A DNA stretch of 64,000 nt from Brevibacillus agri (GTDB lineage: Bacteria; Bacillota; Bacilli; Brevibacillales; Brevibacillaceae). The first letter of the stretch is position 1. Every line of letters starts with the position of its first letter. Below the pieces are notes generated by a model. That model searched no databases, had not been told where the DNA came from, and saw nothing but the letters and a program-made list of their open reading frames with translations. Positions 1-8,131 of the stretch are shown piece after piece. A program made the position numbers and the translations under genes. The stretch covers positions 2,596,001 through 2,660,000 of the forward strand of contig NZ_CP026363.1 of NCBI RefSeq assembly GCF_004117055.1, in the 5' to 3' direction.

Positions 1-507
1 ATTCAGGAGATGGACGCAGAGATGTCGCGCCGCTTCAAGGAGACGTTTGAGGCGATCTCCGAGCAGTTCCGCGACGTGTTTGTGCAGTTGTTCGGCGGGG
101 GACGGGCCGATTTGCTCTTGTCCAATCCGGACAATCTGCTCGAAACCGGGATCGACATCGTGGCGCAGCCGCCGGGCAAAAAGCTGCAAAATCTGGCTCT
201 GCTCTCCGGGGGCGAGCGCGCGCTGACCGCGATGGCTCTGCTCTTTGCCATCCTGCGCGTCAAGCCTGTGCCATTTTGCGTGCTTGACGAAGTGGAGGCG
301 GCATTAGATGAGGCAAACGTCAACCGCTTCGCCGAGTACATGCAGCAGTTCAGCAGCCAGACGCAGTTCATTTGCGTGACGCACCGCAAAGGCACGATGG
401 AGAGCGCAGACGTTTTGTACGGGATCACGATGCAGGAGGGCGGCGTGTCCAAGCTGGTCTCGGTCAAGCTGGAGGACAGCGACAAATTCGTCGAGTCTGC
501 CTCGTAA
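1..507 (+). CDS. smc: Chromosome partition protein Smc, C-terminal end (5' part outside window)
   Basis: This is the last 168 codons of SMC, the coiled-coil ATPase of the SMC-ScpAB condensin that organises and segregates the chromosome. The reading frame is open from base 1, so the gene starts upstream of the window. The visible part is the C-terminal half of the ABC head. It contains the signature motif LLSGGERALTAMALL near residue 67, Walker B and catalytic Glu in FCVLDEVEAALDEANV near residue 92, and the switch-region His in CVTHRKGTM. The ftsY gene follows, as in Bacillus. The truncation is only the window edge. Confidence 0.97.
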   Translation: MQEMDAEMSRRFKETFEAISEQFRDVFVQLFGGGRADLLLSNPDNLLETGIDIVAQPPGKKLQNLALLSGGERALTAMALLFAILRVKPVPFCVLDEVEAALDEANVNRFAEYMQQFSSQTQFICVTHRKGTMESADVLYGITMQEGGVSKLVSVKLEDSDKFVESAS

Positions 508-612
508 TTCGCCGCAGCATCGTCAGTGCCCGCAAGCAATAGAAACGAGCATACAGCCGAAGCTCGACTTCATGCGAGCTTTTGACAAGATTATCCGCAA
601 AGGAAGATGAAC

Positions 613-1620
613 ATGAGCTTTTTCAAGCGCCTTCGTGACGCGATCGTCCAAAAATCCGAAGAAGTAACCCAGAAGTTTACGGATGGACTGGCGAAAACGA
701 GAGATTTGCTGGTAGAAAAAGTGGAGGATCTGGTCCGCCGCTACAAAAAAATCGACGACGATTTCTTCGATGAGCTGGAAGAAATTTTGATTACGTCCGA
801 TGTCGGCGTCAACACCGTCATGGAGCTGATTGACGATTTGCGGACAGAAGTGCGCAAGCAAAAAATCGAAAACGCCATGGACTTGCAGCCGATTTTGTCG
901 GAGAAGCTCGTGGCCCTGCTGAAAAACGACGAGGCGGCAGACACCGCGCTCAACGTCGAGGACGGACGGCTGAATGTCATTTTGTTCGTCGGCGTAAACG
1001 GAGTCGGCAAAACGACGACGATCGGAAAAATGGCGCACATGTTCAAGCAGCAGGGAAAAAACGTGCTGCTGGCCGCAGGCGACACGTTCCGGGCAGCCGC
1101 GATCGAGCAGTTGGAGGTATGGGGCGAGCGCGTCGGCGTTGACGTCATCAAACAGCAGCAAGGCTCCGATCCGGCAGCGGTCATTTACGACGCCATCCAG
1201 GCCGCCAAATCGCGCAAGGTCGACGTGCTTTTGTGCGATACGGCCGGACGTTTGCAAAACAAGGTCAATCTGATGGAGGAGCTGGCGAAGGTGCACCGCG
1301 TGTTGCAGCGCGAACTGCCTGGCGCGCCGCATGAAGTGTTGCTCGTCCTCGACGCCACGACTGGGCAAAACGCGCTGTCCCAGGCGAAGACTTTCGGCCA
1401 GTCCGCCGGAGTGACCGGCCTAGTCCTGACCAAGCTCGACGGTACGGCGAAGGGCGGCATCGTCATCGCGATCCGCAACGAGCTGAACATCCCGGTCAAA
1501 TACGTCGGCCTCGGCGAGAAGATGGACGATCTGCAGCAGTTCGATCCCGAGCAGTTTGTGCATGCGCTGTTTGCCGGATTGATCCAAAAAGAGGAAGCCG
1601 AAGAGCAGGAAAACGCGTAA
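613..1620 (+). CDS. ftsY: Signal recognition particle receptor FtsY
   Basis: FtsY is the SRP-GTPase receptor that docks Ffh-ribosome complexes at the membrane. The 335-residue protein has a short charged N-terminal helix (SFFKRLRDAI) that probably binds membrane lipid, then the NG domain with P-loop GVNGVGKTTTIGK, DTFRAAA, DTAGR and TKLDG motifs. The long acidic A domain of enterobacterial FtsY is missing, which is usual in Firmicutes. An ATG six bases earlier (607) abuts the AGGAAG ribosome binding site, so 613, with a spacing of about 8, is preferred. It lies between smc and ylxM, as in Bacillus. Confidence 0.97.
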   Translation: MSFFKRLRDAIVQKSEEVTQKFTDGLAKTRDLLVEKVEDLVRRYKKIDDDFFDELEEILITSDVGVNTVMELIDDLRTEVRKQKIENAMDLQPILSEKLVALLKNDEAADTALNVEDGRLNVILFVGVNGVGKTTTIGKMAHMFKQQGKNVLLAAGDTFRAAAIEQLEVWGERVGVDVIKQQQGSDPAAVIYDAIQAAKSRKVDVLLCDTAGRLQNKVNLMEELAKVHRVLQRELPGAPHEVLLVLDATTGQNALSQAKTFGQSAGVTGLVLTKLDGTAKGGIVIAIRNELNIPVKYVGLGEKMDDLQQFDPEQFVHALFAGLIQKEEAEEQENA

Positions 1621-1664
1621 TATCATAATGTCTGGAACGCAAAAAAAGATGTCAATAAAAAACC

Positions 1665-1696
1665 TTGACACTAGGTGTAGAATTAGGTACTATAAT
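1665..1696 (+). promoter_or_regulatory. Candidate sigma-A promoter of the ylxM-ffh operon
   Basis: TTGACA lies at 1665-1670. A TATAAT at 1691-1696 is 20 bases downstream, longer than ideal; TACTAT at 1688-1693 gives a 17-base spacer. Both overlap, so one promoter is likely. It sits in the 143-base gap between ftsY and ylxM, about 70 bases before the ylxM start, and would drive ylxM-ffh. Confidence 0.6.
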
Positions 1697-1763
1697 CTAC
1701 GTGCTGTAAAGAAAAAGCCTTTACAGTTTCGAAACGAGTACCTCACAGCAAAGGATTGGTTTC

Positions 1764-2102
1764 ATGTTAGAAAAGACCAATCAAGTCAATCTCTTGTTTG
1801 ACTTTTATGCACCGCTACTCAAGGGCAAGCAGCGAGAATATCTGGAGCTGTACTATCTGGATGACTTGTCGCTCGGAGAAATCGCGGAAATGCACGAGGT
1901 CAGCCGACAAGCTGTTTACGACCACATCAAGCGGGCAGAAAAGCAGTTGTTCGAATACGATCAGAAGCTTAATCTGGCACAGCGCCACGAGAAGCGGATG
2001 GAAGTGCTGGCACGAATGAATGAGCTTGTAAATGGGCTTGCAGAGAGCGAGACAAGAGACGAGCTGAATACTTTGCTCCACCAACTGTCAGAGATGGATT
2101 AG
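1764..2102 (+). CDS. ylxM: YlxM family helix-turn-helix protein (UPF0122), SRP-associated
   Basis: This is a 112-residue sigma-70 region 4-like HTH protein of the UPF0122/YlxM family, always encoded just upstream of ffh in Firmicutes. Residues 25-60 carry the HTH ([20 protein letters not shown]), and the rest is helical and charged. Family work links YlxM to SRP, where it modulates the Ffh/FtsY GTPase cycle; DNA binding has been suggested from the fold only. An AAAGGA sequence lies about 9 bases before the ATG. It is followed after 10 bases by ffh, so the two are co-transcribed. Confidence 0.93.
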   Translation: MLEKTNQVNLLFDFYAPLLKGKQREYLELYYLDDLSLGEIAEMHEVSRQAVYDHIKRAEKQLFEYDQKLNLAQRHEKRMEVLARMNELVNGLAESETRDELNTLLHQLSEMD

Positions 2103-2112
2103 GAGGGCTCGC

Positions 2113-3528
2113 ATGGCGTTTGAAAGCTTGGCCAATCGGCTGCAAAACGCATTTGACAAACTGCGCGGCAGAGGAAAGATCGACGAAACCGTCGTCAACG
2201 AGGCGATGCGGGAAGTCCGCCTTGCCCTGCTGGAAGCAGATGTTAACTTCAAAGTAGTAAAAGACTTCGTCGCTCGCGTCAAAGAGCGCGCAGTCGGCCA
2301 GGAAGTCATGAAAAGCCTGACGCCAGGTCAAATGGTTATCAAAATCGTGAACGAAGAGCTGGTCGCCCTGATGGGTGGCAGCGTAGCTCAGTTGACGATG
2401 GCGCACCGTCCGCCGACCGTCATCATGATGGCGGGTTTGCAAGGGGCGGGGAAAACGACCACGACTGGTAAGCTGGCCAAGTATTTGCAAAAGCAAAACA
2501 AGAAGCCGCTTCTGGTGGCAGCCGACATTTACCGTCCGGCTGCGATCAAGCAGCTACAAGTTTTGGGGGAGCAACTGAATGTTCCCGTTTTCACTCTCGG
2601 AGATCAAGTCAGTCCTGTTGACATCGCTCGGCAAGCGATTGAACACGCGAAAGCCAATCACCTCGACGTTGTGATTCTCGATACGGCAGGTCGCCTGCAT
2701 ATTGATGAAGCGTTGATGGACGAGTTGAAGCAAATTCGCGAAGTTGCCAAGCCCGATGAGATTTTGCTCGTCGTGGACGCGATGACAGGTCAGGACGCCG
2801 TCAATGTGGCGGAGAGCTTCAACAGCCAGCTCGAACTGACTGGCGTGGTTCTCACCAAGCTCGACGGGGATACCCGAGGCGGTGCGGCACTATCCGTCAA
2901 AGCTGTCACTGGCAAGCCGATCAAGTTCGCGGCGATGGGTGAAAAGCTGGATGCGCTCGAACCGTTCCATCCGGATCGCATGGCTTCCCGCATTTTGGGA
3001 ATGGGTGATGTACTCAGCCTGATCGAAAAGGCGCAGGCGTCCGTGGATGAAGAAAAAGCGCGCGACATGGAGCGCCAGATGCGTCAAGGGGAATTTACCT
3101 TCGACATGTTCCTGGATTCCATGCAGCAGTTGCGCAATTTGGGGCCTTTTGAGGACATTCTCGGCATGCTGCCCGGAATGAACAAGATGAAAGGCAAAAT
3201 GAACGTGGACGAGAAGCAGATTGCCCGCGTGGAAGCAATCGCCAAATCCATGACCAAGGCAGAGCGTGCCAACCCCGATCTCTTGAACGCCAGCCGCCGC
3301 AAGCGCATTGCGAGCGGAAGCGGCACGAGCATTCAGGAAGTGAATCGGTTCATCAAGCAGTTCGAGGAAATGAAAAAAATGATGAAGCAATTCACGGGCG
3401 TCGCCGACAAGATGGTCAAGAAGTCGAAGAAAAAAGGCGGCTTCGGACTGCCGTTCATGGGCAAAGGCGGAGGAAACAACCAAGGCGGCATGAACTTCCC
3501 CTTCAATTTCAAACCACCGTTCAAGTAA
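2113..3528 (+). CDS. ffh: Signal recognition particle protein Ffh
   Basis: Ffh is the SRP54 homologue, a GTPase that binds signal sequences and 4.5S/6S RNA and delivers ribosomes to FtsY. The 471-residue protein has the N domain, the G domain with GLQGAGKTTTTGK near residue 107, DTAGR and TKLDGD, then the M domain from about residue 325 with many Met and the RNA-binding RRKRIASGSG segment. The C-terminus is a Gly/Phe/Lys-rich tail ending in FKPPFK. The AGGAGGG ribosome binding site overlaps the ylxM stop, consistent with coupling. Confidence 0.98.
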   Translation: MAFESLANRLQNAFDKLRGRGKIDETVVNEAMREVRLALLEADVNFKVVKDFVARVKERAVGQEVMKSLTPGQMVIKIVNEELVALMGGSVAQLTMAHRPPTVIMMAGLQGAGKTTTTGKLAKYLQKQNKKPLLVAADIYRPAAIKQLQVLGEQLNVPVFTLGDQVSPVDIARQAIEHAKANHLDVVILDTAGRLHIDEALMDELKQIREVAKPDEILLVVDAMTGQDAVNVAESFNSQLELTGVVLTKLDGDTRGGAALSVKAVTGKPIKFAAMGEKLDALEPFHPDRMASRILGMGDVLSLIEKAQASVDEEKARDMERQMRQGEFTFDMFLDSMQQLRNLGPFEDILGMLPGMNKMKGKMNVDEKQIARVEAIAKSMTKAERANPDLLNASRRKRIASGSGTSIQEVNRFIKQFEEMKKMMKQFTGVADKMVKKSKKKGGFGLPFMGKGGGNNQGGMNFPFNFKPPFK

Positions 3529-3592
3529 AGAGGCATGATCTCTTCGCGCCGCTGACTTGTCAGACAGCGCGATGGTTCAGATATAGTAGCAC

Positions 3593-3617
3593 CAACGCAG
3601 ATGTTTATCTCGCGTTG
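3593..3617 (+). promoter_or_regulatory. Hairpin in the rpsP leader
   Basis: CAACGC (3593-3598) pairs with GCGTTG (3612-3617) around an inner AGAT/ATCT stem with a GTTT loop; one C is bulged. The hairpin ends about 8 bases before the AGGAGGTG ribosome binding site of rpsP. There is no U-tract, so it is not an intrinsic terminator. It could influence translation or mRNA processing between ffh and rpsP; function is inferred. Confidence 0.5.
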
Positions 3618-3640
3618 ATCCATACAGGAGGTGACACAAC

Positions 3641-3913
3641 ATGGCAGTTAAAATCCGTCTGAAACGCATGGGTTCCAAGAAAGCTCCTTTCTACCGTGTA
3701 GTAGTAGCTGACTCCCGTTCCCCACGCGATGGCCGTTTCATTGAAGAAATCGGTTACTACAATCCGGTTGCTCAACCGGCAGTGGTGAAAATTGATACCG
3801 AAAAAGCGGTACAATGGATCCTGAATGGTGCAGCTCCGACTGATACCGTTCGTAACCTTCTCTCCAAAGAAGGCGTTCTCGCAAAAGTGCACGAAACCAA
3901 ATACGGCAAATAA
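3641..3913 (+). CDS. rpsP: 30S ribosomal protein S16
   Basis: S16 (bS16) is an early-binding small-subunit protein needed for 16S rRNA folding in the body of the 30S. The 90-residue protein is full length. It begins [14 protein letters not shown], followed by the conserved [17 protein letters not shown] segment and GYYNP. The ribosome binding site is AGGAGGTG with 9-base spacing, and codon use is visibly more selective than in neighbouring genes, as expected for high expression. khpA follows after 23 bases. Confidence 0.98.
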   Translation: MAVKIRLKRMGSKKAPFYRVVVADSRSPRDGRFIEEIGYYNPVAQPAVVKIDTEKAVQWILNGAAPTDTVRNLLSKEGVLAKVHETKYGK

Positions 3914-3936
3914 GTCGGTCATCTGGAGGTCTGATG

Positions 3937-4164
3937 ATGAAAGCGCTGGTCGAAACGATCGCTAAAGCTCTCGTCGATCATCCGAATGAGGTTCGTGTGA
4001 ATGCAGTGGACAAAGAGCGCACTCTCGTCTTTGAATTGTCGGTGCACCCTGATGATATGGGGAAGATCATCGGCAAGCAAGGACGGATCGCCAAAGCCCT
4101 GCGCACTGTCGTGATGGCGGCATCCGTGGAAACGGACAAGCGCGTTACGGTTGAGATTGTTTGA
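3937..4164 (+). CDS. khpA: KH-domain RNA-binding protein KhpA (YlqC)
   Basis: This is a 75-residue single KH-domain protein of the KhpA/UPF0109 family, which binds RNA, often as a heterodimer with KhpB/Jag, and affects cell-length and envelope-gene control. The KH GxxG loop is visible as IIGKQGRIAKALR, preceded by VHPDDMGK. Two ATGs occur at 3934 and 3937; the second has the better spacing (7) from GGAGG. It sits between rpsP and ylqD, as in Bacillus, and a terminator follows. Confidence 0.92.
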   Translation: MKALVETIAKALVDHPNEVRVNAVDKERTLVFELSVHPDDMGKIIGKQGRIAKALRTVVMAASVETDKRVTVEIV

Positions 4165-4196
4165 CAAAAAGGCTGGGAGCTTTCCCAGTCTTTTTT
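4165..4196 (+). terminator. Intrinsic terminator after khpA
   Basis: The stem CTGGGA/TCCCAG (4173-4178 with 4183-4188) closes a GCTT loop, is extended by AAAAAGG pairing with TCTTTTT, and is followed by a T-run. It begins right after the khpA stop and would end the ffh-rpsP-khpA transcript, at least in part. Confidence 0.85.
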
Positions 4197-4235
4197 GGTT
4201 GATATGAACTGATACGTCGAAAGGAGTGACAGGAC

Positions 4236-4664
4236 ATGCTCACGATTTTTCGGTCGGTACAGGTCAAACTCATCATGACAGAAGCATCCCGCGCTGTGCT
4301 GATTGACCAGTACAGCAGACAGCTTCGCCAGCAGCGCGAAGAATGGGAGCAATGGCAGTTCCAATCGAAAAAAATATTGGCCGAAGCGAAGAAAAAGTCT
4401 GCGGATACATATGCGCTCGCGCAAGAAAAGATTGCCCAGGAAGAGCGGCGGCGCAAGGAAAAAATCGCCCAAATCTCTTTTGCCTTGCAGCAGGCGGAGA
4501 GTCTTCCCGAAGGCAGTGAGATGGATTATCAGACTGTGCAAAGTCCCGTCACAATCCAAGTAGGCGATGTTTGGGATGAAATCATGGCAGGAACGGAAAT
4601 CATGATAAAAGATGGACGAGTGCATGAGATTCGACAAACGGCAGGACATGCAGCCGATGAATAG
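4236..4664 (+). CDS. ylqD: YlqD family protein
   Basis: This 142-residue protein matches YlqD of Bacillus in position (between khpA and rimM) and in character. It has a short N-terminal strand (IFRSVQVKLIMT), a long charged coiled coil over about residues 25-90 rich in Gln, Glu and Lys, and a C-terminal beta part (VQSPVTIQVGDVWDEIM). There is no signal peptide or membrane segment. The biochemical role of the family is not established. AAAGGAGTG precedes the ATG. rimM follows after 15 bases. Confidence 0.85.
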   Translation: MLTIFRSVQVKLIMTEASRAVLIDQYSRQLRQQREEWEQWQFQSKKILAEAKKKSADTYALAQEKIAQEERRRKEKIAQISFALQQAESLPEGSEMDYQTVQSPVTIQVGDVWDEIMAGTEIMIKDGRVHEIRQTAGHAADE

Positions 4665-4679
4665 AAGGAGTGAATACGC

Positions 4680-5198
4680 TTGGGCAACCAAAAGTTTTAC
4701 ACGGTGGGCAAGCTGGTCAATACGCACGGGCTCAAGGGAGAAGTGCGCGTAACCTCGACGACGGATTTTCCCGATCAACGGTTTCGCAAAGGCAGCGAGC
4801 TGTTTTTGTTTCACCCGTCTCTTTCCGAGCCAGTGAAGCTGAAAATCGCGACTCGTCGCGCCCATAAAGACTTTGAGATTTTGAGCTTCGAGGGTTATGG
4901 ACACATTAACGACATCGAAAAATACAAGGGCGGCGAGCTGAAAATTCCGGAAGACGCGCTGATGGAGCTGGAAGAGGACGAGTTTTACATCCATCAGTTG
5001 ATCGGCTGCGAAGTCGTTACGGACGAAGGGGAAGAGCTCGGAAAAATCGTCGATGTGATGCAGCCGGGAGCAAACGATGTGTGGGTCGTAAAAGGGCGGC
5101 GCGGAGAGATTTTGCTGCCGTTTATCGATGATTGCATCAAGGAAGTGGACATCGCCAACAAACGCGTGGTTTGCCATCTGATGGAAGGCTTGCTGTAG
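4680..5198 (+). CDS. rimM: 16S rRNA processing/maturation factor RimM
   Basis: RimM binds S19 and helps 16S rRNA processing in the 30S head. The 172-residue protein has the N-terminal RimM barrel (YTVGKLVNTHGLKGEVRV) and the C-terminal PRC barrel (DEFYIHQLIGCEVVTDEGEELG ... DVWVVKG ... LPFIDDCIKEVD). The start is TTG at 4680, chosen because GAAGGAG lies 7 bases upstream and the protein then begins at the conserved barrel. trmD follows after 12 bases. Confidence 0.96.
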   Translation: MGNQKFYTVGKLVNTHGLKGEVRVTSTTDFPDQRFRKGSELFLFHPSLSEPVKLKIATRRAHKDFEILSFEGYGHINDIEKYKGGELKIPEDALMELEEDEFYIHQLIGCEVVTDEGEELGKIVDVMQPGANDVWVVKGRRGEILLPFIDDCIKEVDIANKRVVCHLMEGLL

Positions 5199-5210
5199 GA
5201 GGTACTTCTG

Positions 5211-5957
5211 ATGCGGATTGACATTTTTACGCTGTTTCCCGAAATGTTTGCGGGCGTCTTGTCCAGCAGCATTTTGGGAAAAGCCCGCGAGAAGGAGCTG
5301 GTCGACTTTCACGTCACCAACTTTCGCGATTTTTCCGAGAGCAAGCATGGCACGGTTGACGATACGCCATACGGCGGCGGCGGGGGCATGGTGCTCAAGC
5401 CCGAGCCGTTGTTTCGGGCGGTAGAGGCGCTCGCAGGGGAAAAGAAGCCGCGTGTGATCCTCATGTGCCCGCAAGGCGTGCCGTACAACCAAAAGCTGGC
5501 CGAGGAGCTGGCCCAGGAGGAGCATCTCGTGTTCATCTGCGGCCATTACGAAGGCTATGACGAGCGCATCCGCGAGCATTTGGTCACGGATGAAATCTCG
5601 ATTGGCGATTACGTGCTGACAGGCGGCGAGCTGGCCGCGATGGTCGTGATCGACAGTGTCGTGCGCTTGCAGCCGGGTGCTCTGGGAAACCAGACGTCAG
5701 CCGTCGAGGATTCGTTTTCGACCGGGTTGCTCGAATACCCGCACTATACGCGGCCGGCGGAGTTTCGCGGCTGGAGGGTCCCGGATATTTTGCTCTCCGG
5801 CCACCATGCCAACATCGAGCGCTGGCGCCTGAAAGAATCGTTGCGCCGAACGAAGGCGCGCCGTCCCGATCTCTTGGCGAAGCTTGAGCTGACAGACGAA
5901 ATGAAAAAGCTGCTGGCAGAGCTTGAGCAGGAGCAAAACATGGAAGGAAAATTGTAG
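5211..5957 (+). CDS. trmD: tRNA (guanine-N1)-methyltransferase TrmD
   Basis: TrmD makes m1G37 in tRNAs with G36, using S-adenosylmethionine, and so prevents +1 frameshifting. The 248-residue protein shows the SPOUT trefoil-knot elements: [41 protein letters not shown] and the D-containing loop AVEDSF...LEYPHYTRP. The start is ATG after GGAGGT at the rimM stop. A new promoter and leader lie between trmD and rplS. Confidence 0.98.
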   Translation: MRIDIFTLFPEMFAGVLSSSILGKAREKELVDFHVTNFRDFSESKHGTVDDTPYGGGGGMVLKPEPLFRAVEALAGEKKPRVILMCPQGVPYNQKLAEELAQEEHLVFICGHYEGYDERIREHLVTDEISIGDYVLTGGELAAMVVIDSVVRLQPGALGNQTSAVEDSFSTGLLEYPHYTRPAEFRGWRVPDILLSGHHANIERWRLKESLRRTKARRPDLLAKLELTDEMKKLLAELEQEQNMEGKL

Positions 5958-5965
5958 AACAGGCC

Positions 5966-5994
5966 TTGTAGTTTCCTGCCTACTATGTTAATAT
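5966..5994 (+). promoter_or_regulatory. Candidate sigma-A promoter for rplS
   Basis: TTGTAG (5966-5971) and TAATAT (5989-5994) are separated by 17 bases. They lie just after trmD and about 15-20 bases before a foldable leader, which fits an independent rplS promoter. Confidence 0.6.
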
Positions 5995-6008
5995 ACTTCT
6001 TGTGGCAA

Positions 6009-6110
6009 TTTTGCCCGCTGACTAAGGCGGTCCGCTACTCGTAATTCGGTCCCTGATGGGTGACCGGGCCAAACTGGCGAGACGAGTAAGAACGTCTATC
6101 GGAAGGAGGG
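6009..6110 (+). promoter_or_regulatory. Candidate L19 leader (structured 5' UTR of rplS)
   Basis: The segment can form three stems: CCGC/GCGG (6015-6018 with 6027-6030), an outer TACTCGT/ACGAGTA stem (6036-6042 with 6082-6088), and an inner CGGTC/GACCG stem (6047-6051 with 6062-6066). Bacilli are known to carry an autoregulatory L19 leader at this place. Position and foldability fit, but I cannot align it to the family model. Confidence 0.55.
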
Positions 6111-6117
6111 AATTGAA

Positions 6118-6465
6118 ATGAACCAAGTTATCCGTGAATTGGAAAAAGAGCAATTGAAACAGGATATTCCTGCGTTCCGACCTGGTGACACTGTTCGTGT
6201 ACACGTTAAGGTTATCGAGGGTCAGCGTGAGCGTATTCAGCTGTTCGAAGGCGTAGTGATTCGCCGTCGCGGTACAGGTGTCAGCGAAACATTTACTGTT
6301 CGTAAGATTTCTTACGGCGTAGGTGTTGAGCGTACGTTCCCAGTACACACGCCTAAGATCGAGAAGATCGAAATCGTGCGTCATGGTAAAGTACGTCGTG
6401 CGAAACTGTACTATCTGCGCGATCGCGTAGGTAAAGCAGCTCGTATTAAAGAAATTCGTCGATAA
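6118..6465 (+). CDS. rplS: 50S ribosomal protein L19
   Basis: L19 (bL19) sits at the 30S-50S interface. The 115-residue protein has the family landmarks [43 protein letters not shown] and the C-terminal [19 protein letters not shown]. The ribosome binding site GGAAGGAGGG is very strong and codon use is selective, as in other ribosomal genes. It has its own promoter and leader and is followed by a terminator. Confidence 0.98.
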   Translation: MNQVIRELEKEQLKQDIPAFRPGDTVRVHVKVIEGQRERIQLFEGVVIRRRGTGVSETFTVRKISYGVGVERTFPVHTPKIEKIEIVRHGKVRRAKLYYLRDRVGKAARIKEIRR

Positions 6466-6475
6466 GCGAAGCGCT

Positions 6476-6514
6476 TGAAAAGGGGACTGGTCTGCTTGCC
6501 AGGCCTCTTTTTTC
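6476..6514 (+). terminator. Terminator after rplS
   Basis: An imperfect stem pairs GGGGACTGG-type sequence with CCAGGCCTC, flanked by A-run and T-run (TCTTTTTT). It starts 11 bases after the rplS stop. Confidence 0.75.
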
Positions 6515-6556
6515 CATTTACAGGGTTGGACGAGCCAGCTTGGGAGGGCGTAAGTG

Positions 6557-7120
6557 ATGAACGAAGAAGTATCCTCCGGTCGCACGAAAAAAAATGAGCT
6601 ATGGGAATGGACGAAGGCGCTCGGCATTGCCTTGATTCTCGCTTTTCTCATTCGAACCTTTTTGTTTGCCCCGTTTATTGTCGAGGGCGAGTCCATGGAA
6701 ACGACGTTACATAACAGCGAAAAACTGGTCGTCAACAAGGCCATTTACTATTTGCAGGAGCCGAAGCCGGGTGACATCATCGTGTTTCACGCAGAGAAAA
6801 CGCGCGACTACATCAAGCGCGTCATCGCTGTGGCGGGAGATACCGTCGAGGTGAAAGGCGATCAGCTCTACATCAACGGCAACATGGTTGAAGAGCCATA
6901 TCTTGCACAACATAAGGAACAGGCGAAACAACAGGGAGAGCCCTATTTTACGAACGACTTCCCACCCGTCACGGTACCGGCAGGCCACATTTTTGTAATG
7001 GGCGACAACCGTCCGAACAGCCATGACAGCCGGGCCATCGGTCCTGTCGCTGTCAGCACGGTGGTTGGCAGAGCGGAGTTTACGTTCTGGCCGATTGCAA
7101 GCATTCGCATGACGAGATAA
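6557..7120 (+). CDS. lepB: Type I signal peptidase
   Basis: This 187-residue membrane serine protease cleaves signal peptides from exported proteins on the outer face of the membrane. It has one N-terminal membrane segment (ALGIALILAFLIRTFLF), then the catalytic Ser in VEGESMETTL, the catalytic Lys in DYIKRVIAVAGD and the box MGDNRPNSHDSR. This is the short single-pass Bacillus Sip type. A GTG three bases earlier is possible; ATG 6557 has the better spacing from GGGAGG. It is placed between rplS and rbgA, as in related Bacilli. Confidence 0.96.
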   Translation: MNEEVSSGRTKKNELWEWTKALGIALILAFLIRTFLFAPFIVEGESMETTLHNSEKLVVNKAIYYLQEPKPGDIIVFHAEKTRDYIKRVIAVAGDTVEVKGDQLYINGNMVEEPYLAQHKEQAKQQGEPYFTNDFPPVTVPAGHIFVMGDNRPNSHDSRAIGPVAVSTVVGRAEFTFWPIASIRMTR

Positions 7121-7150
7121 TCGCAATAGCTTCAAGGTAGGTGAGACAAC

Positions 7151-8044
7151 ATGACGATCCAATGGTTTCCCGGACATATGGCCAAGGCGCGCCGGCAAGT
7201 TACGGAAAAGCTGAAATTGATTGATGTGGTGATCGAGCTTCTCGATGCGCGGCTTCCCCTTTCCAGCCGGAATCCGATGATTGACGAGATTGTCAGTGAC
7301 AAGCCACGATTAATTTTGCTGAACAAAGCCGATCTCGCAGACGAGAAGGCGACAGAAGAATGGATTGCCTATTTCCGCAAAGAGGGCATTCGCACGCTGC
7401 CGATTGATGCCTTGAGCGGAAAAGGCGTAAACAAACTGCCTGAGCTGTGCAAGGAGCTGGCGGCAGACATGCTGGCGAAGCGCAGCGAACGCGGAATGCA
7501 AGGACGCGCGATCCGCATCATGATTTTAGGAATCCCCAACGTCGGAAAATCGTCGCTGATTAACCGTCTGTCCAAGCGCTCGGTAGCGGCAACGGGCGAC
7601 CGCCCGGCCGTCACGAAGGCGCAGCAGTGGGTGAAGATGGGCGACACGCTTGAACTGCTCGATACGCCGGGGATTCTCTGGCCCAAGTTTGAAGACCAGA
7701 TGGTTGGATTGCGCTTGGCGGCGAGCGGTGCGATCAAGGACGAGCTGATTGACTTTACAGAGGTAGCGCTGTTTGTCATCAGCTATATGATGCACTACTA
7801 TCCGGAACGCTTGATCGAGCGTTTCAAGCTGAAGGAGCTGCCGGACGATCGCATCGCCATGCTGGAGGAAATCGGGAAAAAGCGCGGCTGCCTCATTTCG
7901 GGCGGCAACATCGATTACGACAAAGCGGCGGAAATCTTTTTGCGCGAGCTGCGCTCAGGGAAGCTCGGGCCGATCTCCGTGGAACGCCCGATTGACTGGG
8001 AAATGGACGAACCGATCGGCAAGCCGCTCTCGCTTATGGAATAG
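7151..8044 (+). CDS. rbgA: Ribosome biogenesis GTPase RbgA (YlqF)
   Basis: RbgA is a circularly permuted GTPase needed for a late step of 50S assembly (L16 and others). In the 297-residue protein the G4 motif NKADL (about residue 57) comes before G1 GIPNVGKSSLINRL (about 127) and G3 DTPGI (about 175), the permuted order. The N-terminus holds QWFPGHMAKA, typical of the family, and the C-terminal helical domain follows. ATG is preceded by AGGTGAG. A terminator separates it from rnhB. Confidence 0.97.
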   Translation: MTIQWFPGHMAKARRQVTEKLKLIDVVIELLDARLPLSSRNPMIDEIVSDKPRLILLNKADLADEKATEEWIAYFRKEGIRTLPIDALSGKGVNKLPELCKELAADMLAKRSERGMQGRAIRIMILGIPNVGKSSLINRLSKRSVAATGDRPAVTKAQQWVKMGDTLELLDTPGILWPKFEDQMVGLRLAASGAIKDELIDFTEVALFVISYMMHYYPERLIERFKLKELPDDRIAMLEEIGKKRGCLISGGNIDYDKAAEIFLRELRSGKLGPISVERPIDWEMDEPIGKPLSLME

Positions 8045-8071
8045 CGTAACGTTTTGCCGCACACGCACACG

Positions 8072-8109
8072 AAAAGCCTGTCTATCGATTGCTGATAGAC
8101 GGTTTTTTT
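8072..8109 (+). terminator. Terminator after rbgA
   Basis: CCTGTCTATC pairs with GATAGACGG across a GATTGCT loop, with A-run before and TTTTTTT after. It lies between rbgA and rnhB. Confidence 0.88.
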
Positions 8110-8131
8110 CGTAAGAAGGAGAAATGAGTCA

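Noticed and set aside
1..507. A truncated smc pseudogene
   Set aside because: The frame is open to base 1 and the head motifs are intact; the window edge explains the missing part.
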